Assembly: GCF_943914565.1 (NCBI RefSeq)
Contig: NZ_CALUCN010000001.1
Coordinates: 124,001-188,000 of the forward strand
Direction of reading: 5' to 3'
DNA from: an uncultured Tessaracoccus sp.
GTDB lineage: Bacteria > Actinomycetota > Actinomycetes > Propionibacteriales > Propionibacteriaceae
Length of the DNA: 64,000 nucleotides
The position numbers were made by a program, and so were the translations under genes. A model generated the notes under the pieces. The model was not told the DNA's origin. It saw only the letters and a program-made list of their open reading frames with translations, and did not search any database. Numbering within the stretch: position 1 is the stretch's first letter; each line of letters begins with the position of its first letter. This document shows, in pieces, positions 1 through 7,177 of the stretch.

Positions 1-2
1 AC

Positions 3-683
3 CCGTCGCGCATCCGCTGGCCGAACCGCCTCACCGACGGTGGCGCGAGCGCTCGGGTACGGATCCGCCCCTACCGCGAGACGGACCGGGCGGCCGTCGC
101 ACGTGTGTGCGTGCGAACCGGCGCGTCCGGCGCCGACGCCACCGGCCATTTCTTCAGCGACGACCTCCTCCCGTGGCTCTACGCCCTTCCCTACGTCTCC
201 TATGCCCCTGAGCTCTGCCTCGTCGTCGAGGCCGACGGCGTCGTCGTCGGCTACATCCTGGGCGTCGCGGACGTCCCGGCCTTCAGCCGCTGGTGGGACG
301 AGCAGTGGCGGCCCCGGTTCGCCGCGCACTTCCCCGAGGACCCGGCGTGGAGCACCCGCGAGGCCGACCTGGTACGACGAGGGCTGGAACCCCAGCACAT
401 GGTGGCCCCCTGGCACGACGAGCACCCGGCCGAGCTGCACATCGACCTGCTGCCGGTGGTGCAGGGGATGGGGCTCGGTCGCCGGCTCATGGACGCGTTC
501 CTCGCGCTGCTGCGCGAGCGGGGCGTTCCGGGCGTGACCCTCGGCGTCGGCGGGCGCAACACGCGCGCCGTGGCGTTCTACCGCAACCTGGGCTTCGAGG
601 TGCTCCGCGAGCACCGGGGCGCCGACGGATCGGTCACGGGCTACGCCATGTGGCGGCCCACGACGGAAGGAGCAGAGCAGTGA
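3..683 (+). CDS. GNAT-family N-acetyltransferase domain (5'-partial)
   Basis: The recognisable part is a GNAT acetyltransferase, which transfers acetyl from acetyl-CoA to an amine. The acetyl-CoA loop appears as a QGMGLGRRLM segment, followed by the typical NTRAVAFYRNLGFE end. The domain seems to begin at about base 60 (RIRPYRETD), yet there is no ATG, GTG or TTG in frame upstream of it; the frame stays open to the left edge. The first plausible in-window start, GTG at 105, would remove the first strand and helix. The gene therefore probably begins outside the window and may be the C-terminal part of a larger protein. It overlaps namZ by 4 bases (GTGA), so it belongs to the amino-sugar operon. 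Confidence 0.75.
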   Translation, partial: PSRIRWPNRLTDGGASARVRIRPYRETDRAAVARVCVRTGASGADATGHFFSDDLLPWLYALPYVSYAPELCLVVEADGVVVGYILGVADVPAFSRWWDEQWRPRFAAHFPEDPAWSTREADLVRRGLEPQHMVAPWHDEHPAELHIDLLPVVQGMGLGRRLMDAFLALLRERGVPGVTLGVGGRNTRAVAFYRNLGFEVLREHRGADGSVTGYAMWRPTTEGAEQ

Positions 684-1879
684 ACACGGTGCGACTGGGC
701 GTCGACCGGCTGATCGACGAGCGCCCGGACCTCGGCGGACGACGGTGGGCGCTGCTCACCAACGACACCGGCGTCACCGCTGACCTCGTGCCGAGCTCCG
801 TCGCCGTTGCGGACGCACGGCTGCCCGTCGTCGCGCTGCTCGGCCCGGAGCACGGGCTCCGCGGCACGGCGCAGGCGGGGGAGTCCGAGGGCGAGGGACG
901 GGACCCGCGCACGGGCCTGCCGGTGGTGGACACGTACCGGCTCGAGGGCGCGGCGCTCGACCGGGTGATCGCGGACCTCGACGTCGACACACTGCTGGTC
1001 GACCTGCAGGACGTGGGCGTGCGCCACTACACCTACGTGTGGTCCATGGTCGACTGTCTGCGCAGCGCCGCGCGGCTGGGCATCCACGTCGTCGTCCTCG
1101 ACCGACCGAATCCCCTGGACGGGGTCACCGTGGCGGGCCCCGGGCTGCGGCCGGGCTTCGAGTCGTTCATCGGCCGCATCGACGTGCCCATGCGCCACGG
1201 CCTCACGATCGGCGAGGTGGCCCGCGTCGCCGCAGCGCTCGACCGGGCCGCGGGCCACGACGTGCCCGACCCCACCGTCGTGACGATGCGGGGGTGGCGA
1301 CGCGACATGCTCTGGGCGGACACCGGGCTCGCCTGGGTGTTGCCGTCGCCGAACGTACCCACCGCGACGACGGCCCTCGCCTACGCCGGCACCGTGCTCG
1401 TCGAGGGGACGAACCTGTCCGAGGGGCGCGGCACCACGCGGCCCTTCGAGCTCATCGGCGCCCCCTGGCTCGACGAGCGCCTCGCGGCCCGGATGCGCGC
1501 CTTGGGCCTCCCCGGGGTGCGGTTCCGGGCGACGTGGTTCGAGCCCACGTTCGGCACGTGGGCCGGCGACGTGGTGGGCGGCCTCCAGGTCCACGTCGAC
1601 GATCCCCGCGCCTTCGAGCCGTTGCGCACCGCCACCGAGCTCCTGCTCGCGGCGAGAGCCCTCGCGCCGGAGGAATTCGCCTGGCGAACCCCCTCGTGGG
1701 AAGGGGATTCGCGGCGTCCGTACTTCCTCGACCTGCTGTGGGGCAGCGACAGCCTCCGTAGACTGGTCGAGCAGGCCGATGGCGACGGCATCGCGGCCGC
1801 CATCGCGGAGGCCCCCCGGCTGAGGGCCCGGGACGAGGCGCTGCTGTTGTACGGAAAGGGCGATCACGATGGCCAGTAG
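680..1879 (+). CDS. namZ: Exo-beta-N-acetylmuramidase NamZ (DUF1343, GH171)
   Basis: 399 residues with the features of the DUF1343 family: GPEHGLRG, a TGLPVVDTYR segment, DLQDVGVRHYTYVW, VVLDRPNP and MRHGLTIGE. Characterised members release terminal N-acetylmuramic acid from peptidoglycan fragments. The GTG start at 680 overlaps the stop of the acetyltransferase (GTGA), and the C-terminus overlaps the RpiR-type regulator by 11 bases, so the three genes form one transcription unit for cell-wall MurNAc recovery. The conserved Glu in the EHG motif is present. No clear signal peptide is visible, so the enzyme may act in the cytoplasm on imported fragments or use non-classical export. Family assignment is firm; substrate is inferred from the family. 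Confidence 0.88.
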   Translation: MNTVRLGVDRLIDERPDLGGRRWALLTNDTGVTADLVPSSVAVADARLPVVALLGPEHGLRGTAQAGESEGEGRDPRTGLPVVDTYRLEGAALDRVIADLDVDTLLVDLQDVGVRHYTYVWSMVDCLRSAARLGIHVVVLDRPNPLDGVTVAGPGLRPGFESFIGRIDVPMRHGLTIGEVARVAAALDRAAGHDVPDPTVVTMRGWRRDMLWADTGLAWVLPSPNVPTATTALAYAGTVLVEGTNLSEGRGTTRPFELIGAPWLDERLAARMRALGLPGVRFRATWFEPTFGTWAGDVVGGLQVHVDDPRAFEPLRTATELLLAARALAPEEFAWRTPSWEGDSRRPYFLDLLWGSDSLRRLVEQADGDGIAAAIAEAPRLRARDEALLLYGKGDHDGQ

Positions 1880-2795
1880 CTGGGACTCCAACGGTGGCTT
1901 CGCGGAGTCCCGCGTGCCGCTCACCACCCGGATCCGCGGCTCGCTCGACGGCCTGCAGCCGGCGATGGCCCGGGTGGGGGCGTTCATCGTCGAGCATCCC
2001 AAGGACGTCGCGGGGATGACGATCTCGAGCCTCGCCGAGGCCACCGACGTCTCCGAGACGACGGTGGTGCGGTTCTGCAAGGAGGTCGGCATCGGCGGCT
2101 ACTCGCAGCTGCGCCTCGGGCTCGCGCTCGAGCTGGGTGCCCGCAGCGAGGCCGACGACCGCTTCGAGGGGTCGACCGACATCTCACCCGACGACACCCT
2201 CGTCTCCGCGGTCGAGAAGATCGCCTACACCGACGCCAGGTCGGTGGAGCAGTCCGCTCGGTCGCTGTCGATGGAGACCCTGGCCGCCGTCGTGGAGCGG
2301 GTGGTGGCGGCGAGACGGATCGACATCTTCGGGGTCGGGGCCTCGGGGCTCGTCGTGATGGACCTGCAGCAGAAGCTGCACCGCATCGGGCTGCTGTCGT
2401 TCGCGCTCGTCGACCCGCACCAGGCGCTCGTCTCGGCTGCGCTGCTCGACGAGCAGTGCGTCGCGATCGCGATCTCGCACTCGGGGCAGACCGCCGACGT
2501 GATCGAGGCGCTCGCCGAGGCGAAGGCGCACGGCGCGACCACCGTCGCGATCACGAACGCGCCCCGCTCGACGCTGGCCGGTCTAGCCGACCTCGTCCTC
2601 ACCACGGCGGCGACCGAGACGACGTTCCGCGCCGCCGCGACGGGCAGCCGGCTCGCGCAGCTGACGGTGGTGGACTGCCTCTTCGTCGGCGTCGCGCAGC
2701 AGCGACTCGAGGAGTCGATGCACGCGCTCGACGTGACCCGACGGGTGGTGGCGTCGAAGCGGGTCGGTCCTCCGTCGGCATCAAAACGACGCTGA
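1869..2795 (+). CDS. murR: RpiR/MurR-family transcriptional regulator with SIS domain
   Basis: 308 residues: an N-terminal RpiR-type helix-turn-helix (about residues 15-90, with SLAEATDVSETTVVRFCKEVG) and a C-terminal sugar-isomerase (SIS) domain (about 125-260, with ISHSGQTADVIEALAEAK). Regulators of this kind bind phosphosugars; the E. coli relative MurR senses MurNAc-6-phosphate. The location directly after and overlapping namZ makes a MurNAc-derived effector likely, but this is inference. It is the last gene of the operon. The ATG at 1869 lies within namZ, so translation is probably coupled. Confidence 0.85.
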   Translation: MASSWDSNGGFAESRVPLTTRIRGSLDGLQPAMARVGAFIVEHPKDVAGMTISSLAEATDVSETTVVRFCKEVGIGGYSQLRLGLALELGARSEADDRFEGSTDISPDDTLVSAVEKIAYTDARSVEQSARSLSMETLAAVVERVVAARRIDIFGVGASGLVVMDLQQKLHRIGLLSFALVDPHQALVSAALLDEQCVAIAISHSGQTADVIEALAEAKAHGATTVAITNAPRSTLAGLADLVLTTAATETTFRAAATGSRLAQLTVVDCLFVGVAQQRLEESMHALDVTRRVVASKRVGPPSASKRR

Positions 2796-2855
2796 ACCAC
2801 GTCCCGACATGGTCGGACGAGGCCCGTTGCGCGGGCGAGGGCCTATCCTGTCCCC

Positions 2856-3971
2856 ATGTCCCCGTTCCAAGACTCGTCCCGATGGCGGGGATTCGTGCGC
2901 GCAGGGGGCTTCGAGATGGTGCTCGGCGGCCTGTGGCTGATGGCGAGCACGCTGGCCATGGTGGACGGCGAGATCGGGCCGGAGTACTTCTCGCTCGACC
3001 TGGCGGGCTTCCTCGCGCTGCTGGTCACCATGCGGTACCGACGGGTGGGCACGGCCTGCATGTTCCTCGCGCTCGTGGTCGGCACGATCCTGCCGCCCGG
3101 GCAGCACGGGTTCATCGGCGTGATCTCGTTCGTCGCGGTGATCTCCCTGCTGCGCCACGGCGAGTTCGGGCTCGCCGCCGTGCACAGCGGGCTCACGTTC
3201 CTCGCCGGCGCCTACCTCACGTTCCGCGCCAACGACGTGCTGCCGCTGCCGCGCGCGGCCACCGGGTGGCTCGGCGCCGCGGCGGTCACGTGGGTGCTCG
3301 GGCTCGGCTTCCGCGCCCAGGCGAAGCTCGCGGTGGTGCAGGAACGCGAGCGTCACCAGCGCGAACGAATGGCGTTCGCATGGGACCTGCACGACTTCGT
3401 GGCGCGCGACCTCACGATCATCTCGATGCGCGCGGACCACGCGATCGCCCGCGGCGGCGCCGGCGTCGGCGAGCTCGAGTCGATCGCACAGCACAGCCGG
3501 GCCGCCAACCGGTTCCTGCGCGAGACGGCGAAGCAGTTCGGCGACCCGGAGGGCAAGCGTGATCACCGGGCCGTCACGATCCGCGAGGCGTTCGAGACCG
3601 CAGAGCAGGAGCTGGCCGATGAGGGCCGGGTGCTCGTCCGTCGCGGCGAACTGCCCCCACAGACACGACTCATGAACGCGGTGTGCGGACGGATCCTGCT
3701 GGAAGCCTTGCACAACGCCACGAAGCACGGCACGGGCCCGGTCGAGGTCGACGAACAGGTCGACGGCGACGAGCTCAGCATCACCGTGAGCAACACGCCC
3801 CGCCCGGGTGGCCGGCCGTCGCGCCCCACCGGCATCGGCCTGGCCGCCATGCAGCAGCGTGCCCAGCTCTTCGGTGGATCGATGGACTGCGGCCCGGACG
3901 GGGACCGGTGGACGTGCGCACTGCGCCTGCCCGCAGACGCCCCCGTCGAGGCGGTTGGGAGCGAGGAATGA
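2856..3971 (+). CDS. Membrane sensor histidine kinase (HisKA_3/NarX type)
   Basis: 371 residues. Several hydrophobic segments fill residues 10-150. A dimerisation helix with the phospho-acceptor His in a WDLHDFVARDL motif (about residue 180) and a C-terminal HATPase domain follow (LLEALHNATKHG N-box; RPTGIGLAAMQQRA G-box). It phosphorylates the response regulator encoded next, which it overlaps by ATGA. A TATCCT -10 box at 2844-2849 ends 6 nt before the ATG, so the message is probably leaderless. No extracellular sensing domain of known type is evident; the signal may be sensed in or at the membrane. Confidence 0.85.
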   Translation: MSPFQDSSRWRGFVRAGGFEMVLGGLWLMASTLAMVDGEIGPEYFSLDLAGFLALLVTMRYRRVGTACMFLALVVGTILPPGQHGFIGVISFVAVISLLRHGEFGLAAVHSGLTFLAGAYLTFRANDVLPLPRAATGWLGAAAVTWVLGLGFRAQAKLAVVQERERHQRERMAFAWDLHDFVARDLTIISMRADHAIARGGAGVGELESIAQHSRAANRFLRETAKQFGDPEGKRDHRAVTIREAFETAEQELADEGRVLVRRGELPPQTRLMNAVCGRILLEALHNATKHGTGPVEVDEQVDGDELSITVSNTPRPGGRPSRPTGIGLAAMQQRAQLFGGSMDCGPDGDRWTCALRLPADAPVEAVGSEE

Positions 3972-4579
3972 TTCGGGTAGGACTCTGTGACGACGACGCA
4001 CTCGTGCGTCAGCTGCTGGCGGAGACGCTCACGCAGGGGGACATCGAGGTGGTGGTCACGTGCGCCTCGGGCGAGGAGGCCTTGGCGGACCGGACCCCCG
4101 TCGACCTGTGGCTGGTGGACCTGCGGATGCCGGGCATGGACGGCCGCGAGACCGCCCGACGCCTCACCGCCGCGGACCCCGGCCTGCGCGTCATCATCCT
4201 CACCGCGTTCGGCGACGAACGGATCACCGCCACGCTGCGGGCCGGGGCCAGCGCCTACCTCCACAAGGACGCGACGCCTGCCCAGCTGAGTGACGCGATC
4301 CGGGCGGTCATGGGTGGCTTCACGGTCGTCGCGCCCGGCGCGCTCGACGAGGTGCTGCGCCAGCCTGCGGGGGAGGGGCTCCTCGACGAGGTGGGCGCCG
4401 ACGACGTCGACCGGCGGATCGTGCAGCTGATGAGCGCCGGGTACAGCTACGACCAGATGGCCGCCGACGTCGACATGAGCGTCTCCGGCACCAAGAAGCG
4501 CGCGGCGCGACTGATGACCGCGCTCGAGGTGCGCAGCCGGTCGCAGCTGGTGGCGAAGGTGAACGGTTTCGAGGCCTGA
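3968..4579 (+). CDS. NarL/LuxR-family response regulator
   Basis: 203 residues. The receiver domain has the acidic pocket CDDD near the N-terminus, phospho-acceptor Asp51 (LVDLRMPGMDG), a Thr in IILTAFGD and the conserved Lys in LHKDATPA. The C-terminus (about 140-200) is a LuxR-type DNA-binding HTH, rather divergent in sequence (GYSYDQMAADVDMSVSGTKK). The ATG overlaps the kinase stop, so the two genes form a cognate pair. The target genes are unknown; the pair is flanked by the MurR operon upstream and a glycosyltransferase downstream. Confidence 0.87.
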   Translation: MIRVGLCDDDALVRQLLAETLTQGDIEVVVTCASGEEALADRTPVDLWLVDLRMPGMDGRETARRLTAADPGLRVIILTAFGDERITATLRAGASAYLHKDATPAQLSDAIRAVMGGFTVVAPGALDEVLRQPAGEGLLDEVGADDVDRRIVQLMSAGYSYDQMAADVDMSVSGTKKRAARLMTALEVRSRSQLVAKVNGFEA

Positions 4580-4614
4580 GGCCGGGCCCGCGGGGCGGGT
4601 GGCAGACTGTGGGC

Positions 4615-5751
4615 ATGCGTATCGCTCAGTTGGCCAACTTCGTCGGACCCACCTCCGGCGGCATGAAGGTGGTCATCGAGCAGCTCGGCGCCGGCTACAT
4701 CGCGGCCGGGCACGAACGCATTTTCGTCGCGCCGGGGAAGCGCGACGAGATCGTCGAGACCGAGCAGGGCATCATCGTCCGCGTGCGCTCGCCGCGGATC
4801 ACCCGGCAGTACCGCATGATCTTCACGCCCTGGCGTGCGCTCGACGTGCTGAAGCGCTTCCGGCCCTCGAGCATCGAGGTCTCCGACAAGTGGACCCTCT
4901 CGCCGGCGGGCCGGTGGGCGCGGCGACATTCCGTCGGGTCGGTGCTGTTCAGCCACGAGCGGCTCTCCGACATGCTCGCGATGTGGGCCAGGCGGTCGTT
5001 CGGGGTCGAGGCCCTCGTCGGCGCGATGAACCGCCGGTTGGCGAAGGAGTTCGACTCCGTGGTGGTCACCAGCCGGTTCGCCGCGGAGGAGTTCGCGGGC
5101 GTCGGCGCCAACCTCGAACTCGTGCCGCTGGGCGTGGACCTCGACACGTTCCATCCCTCGGCAGGGGAGCCCGTCGATGACGGCGTGCTGAAGCTGTGCT
5201 ACGTCGGGCGGCTGAGTCACGAGAAGTCGCCGCAGCTCGCGGTGGCGACCGCGGTCGAGCTGCATCGACGTGGGGTGCCGATCCGGCTCGACCTCTACGG
5301 CACGGGTCCGGACAAGGCAGAGCTCGAGGCTCTCGCCGGCGACGCCCCGGTGCACTTCCGGGGCTTCGTCGACGGCCGGGACGAGGTCGCCAAGCGGTTC
5401 GCGAGCGCCGACGTCTCGCTGTCGGTGTGCCCGGCGGAGACGTTCGGGCTCGCGGTGCTGGAGGCGCTGGGGTGCGGGACCCCCGTCGTCACCGCGAATC
5501 GCGGCGGGGCGCGGGAGCTCGTCGACGCGTCGTCGGGGGCCTGGGGTGCACCGGACCCGCACTCGCTGGCGGACGCGGTCGAGTCGCTGCGGCCGCGGCT
5601 CGGTCCGGGTCTGCGCGAGGCTGCGCGGGCGAGGGCCGAACACTACAGTTGGGGCCGAGCGGTGGACCAGATGCTCGCCCTGCACCAGCGGCTCGCCGAC
5701 GAGGTGCCGTTGCGCAAGCTGCAGGGCTTCGTGAGGAGGCACGGTGAATAG
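4615..5751 (+). CDS. Glycosyltransferase family 4
   Basis: 378 residues with a GT-B fold: N-terminal acceptor lobe with the GG(M) loop (PTSGGMKVVIEQLG), C-terminal nucleotide-sugar lobe with CYVGRLSHEKSPQLA, and the EX7E-type motif AETFGLAVLEALGCGTPVV. It resembles retaining alpha-mannosyl/glucosyltransferases of actinobacterial envelope glycolipid synthesis (PimB/MgtA-like), but the acceptor cannot be read from sequence. A GTG lies 6 bases upstream at 4609; the ATG at 4615 is preferred because a CAGACT -10-like box at 4602-4607 would place transcription start at the ATG. It overlaps the next gene by 8 bases, suggesting joint function. Confidence 0.85.
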   Translation: MRIAQLANFVGPTSGGMKVVIEQLGAGYIAAGHERIFVAPGKRDEIVETEQGIIVRVRSPRITRQYRMIFTPWRALDVLKRFRPSSIEVSDKWTLSPAGRWARRHSVGSVLFSHERLSDMLAMWARRSFGVEALVGAMNRRLAKEFDSVVVTSRFAAEEFAGVGANLELVPLGVDLDTFHPSAGEPVDDGVLKLCYVGRLSHEKSPQLAVATAVELHRRGVPIRLDLYGTGPDKAELEALAGDAPVHFRGFVDGRDEVAKRFASADVSLSVCPAETFGLAVLEALGCGTPVVTANRGGARELVDASSGAWGAPDPHSLADAVESLRPRLGPGLREAARARAEHYSWGRAVDQMLALHQRLADEVPLRKLQGFVRRHGE

Positions 5752-6367
5752 GCTCGGCAAGGCGTTGCTGGGGGTCGCGGGCGCGACCGCCGCCACCTAC
5801 GGGATCGTCGCGGTCGCGGCACCCGCCCCGACGGGGGCCGGCCACCGTGTCGAGGACCTCGTCCGGCAGCTGCGCCACAGCGGGCTGGAGGGGCGCGCAC
5901 TCGTCGACGCCGCGATCGCGACGGTGGCCGAGGCCATCCCGTACCACTCGGCCTGGCACCTGTGGGAGCGTCCCGAGGACGCGCTGCGCCACGGCCGCGG
6001 CTGGTCGCACCAGTACAACACCGTGCTGCTGCTCGTCCTGCGCAGGCTCGGTTTTCCCGCGCGCATGGTGCACGCCGCGCGGGTGCGCGGGCTGCAGTAT
6101 CCGTGGTTCCTGAGCGGGCACTCCTGGGTGAAGGTCGACGTCGACGGGCGCACGCTCGACGCCTGCGCCTCGGCCGCCACGAACCGCGCGGGGCAGATCA
6201 ATTTCGTGCCGCTCACGCCCGAACTGCCGATGCTGGTGCGCACCCGGTTCGCCGTCGGACTGGCGCTCAGTCCCTTCGTCGTCGCGGAGGTCTGGAAGAG
6301 CTGGATCACCGGACGGCCGGTGCCCGACTGGGTCTTCGGCCGACGCGAGCACCGGCGTACGGTGTGA
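5744..6367 (+). CDS. Transglutaminase-like protein lacking the catalytic cysteine
   Basis: 207 residues with an N-terminal hydrophobic segment (about 8-28) that looks like a signal anchor. The core resembles a transglutaminase-like cysteine-protease fold: GRGWSHQYNTVLLLVLRRLGFPAR occupies the helix that normally begins G-x-C, and SGHSWVKVDVDG with LDACAS carries the His and Asp. Where the nucleophilic Cys is expected this protein has Ser (GWSHQ). It may be non-enzymatic or use another nucleophile. Translation overlaps the GT4 gene, hinting at a role in the same envelope-glycan process. The GTG start was chosen for its overlap with the upstream stop. Confidence 0.6.
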   Translation: MNRLGKALLGVAGATAATYGIVAVAAPAPTGAGHRVEDLVRQLRHSGLEGRALVDAAIATVAEAIPYHSAWHLWERPEDALRHGRGWSHQYNTVLLLVLRRLGFPARMVHAARVRGLQYPWFLSGHSWVKVDVDGRTLDACASAATNRAGQINFVPLTPELPMLVRTRFAVGLALSPFVVAEVWKSWITGRPVPDWVFGRREHRRTV

Positions 6368-6461
6368 TCGACGTGTTTCTGTTGACCCACTGATTGCCGG
6401 TGTGGTCGAATACTGCCTGTGTCGCGCCACGGGGGAGCGACTCAATCGAAGGGTGACGACG

Positions 6462-6503
6462 ATGAACGGTCGATACCACGTGATGAACAGGCACTGCTGG
6501 TGA
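6462..6503 (+). CDS. 13-codon leader ORF before the ABC exporter
   Basis: ATG at 6462 is preceded at 8 nt by GAAGGG (6448-6453) and encodes MNGRYHVMNRHCW. Its TGA (6501-6503) overlaps the GTG at 6500 that could start the ABC ATPase. This arrangement suits translational coupling or a regulatory leader peptide. No known leader-peptide family is recognised, and coding status rests only on the ribosome site and the overlap. Confidence 0.35.
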   Translation: MNGRYHVMNRHCW

Positions 6504-7177
6504 GCGGTACGAAGGCACCGTCCATCGCGGTGCGCGGTCTGCGATTCGCGTACCCGATGGCCTCCGAACACGTTCAGGCATTGGCGGGAGTGGACCTCGA
6601 TCTTCAGCGGGGCGAACTCGTGTGCCTCACCGGCGCGAGTGGCTCCGGGAAATCCACGCTGTTGAACTGCATCGCAGGGCTCGAACTCCCCGACGAAGGC
6701 ACGGTGCTCGTGGACGGCACCGACGTGGCACGGCTCGGCGAGGACGAACGTACCCGGCTGCGGCTCATGACGATCGGCATGGTGTTCCAGGACCACAACC
6801 TCATTGCACAGTTCACCGCCAGCGAGAACATCCAGGTGATACTCCGGTGCCAAGGGGCGGAGTCCCCGGGGGAGGAAGCGCAGCACCTGCTGGAGCTCGT
6901 CGGCGTGCCGGAGCTCGCTGACCGCCTCCCGACGGAGATGTCTGGTGGTCAGCGGCAACGGCTGGGGATCGCCCGGGCGCTTGCCGGCGGCCGGCCCCAC
7001 CTCTTGTGTGACGAGCCCACGGGGTCCCTCGACTCCGCGAACTCGACCGCGCTCTTCCAGCGATTGCGTCACCTCACTCGCGAGGAAGGGGTGGGGTGCC
7101 TCGTCGCGACGCACGATCCCCTGGCGCACGAGCACGCGGATCGCGTCGTGCACATGCAGGACGGCGTGCTCTCATGA
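6500..7177 (+). CDS. ABC transporter ATP-binding protein (MacB/LolD type)
   Basis: 225 residues from GTG 6500. It contains Walker A GASGSGKS, Q-loop VFQDHNL, signature MSGGQRQRLGIARAL and Walker B LLCDEPTGSLDS. This is the cytoplasmic ATPase of a MacB/LolD-type exporter; the partner permease follows with an ATGA overlap. An alternative in-frame GTG at 6419 would add 27 residues that do not look like family sequence, and a short ORF with its own ribosome site lies in between, so 6500 is preferred but uncertain. The substrate is unknown; such pairs move peptides, macrolides or lipoproteins. Confidence 0.85.
   Translation: MSGTKAPSIAVRGLRFAYPMASEHVQALAGVDLDLQRGELVCLTGASGSGKSTLLNCIAGLELPDEGTVLVDGTDVARLGEDERTRLRLMTIGMVFQDHNLIAQFTASENIQVILRCQGAESPGEEAQHLLELVGVPELADRLPTEMSGGQRQRLGIARALAGGRPHLLCDEPTGSLDSANSTALFQRLRHLTREEGVGCLVATHDPLAHEHADRVVHMQDGVLS

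Noticed and set aside
6382..6414. A promoter TTGACC ... TCGAAT for the ABC exporter.
   Set aside because: The -35 is good but no acceptable -10 stands at 16-18 bp (TCGAAT at 18 bp lacks the conserved A), so it is not listed as a feature.
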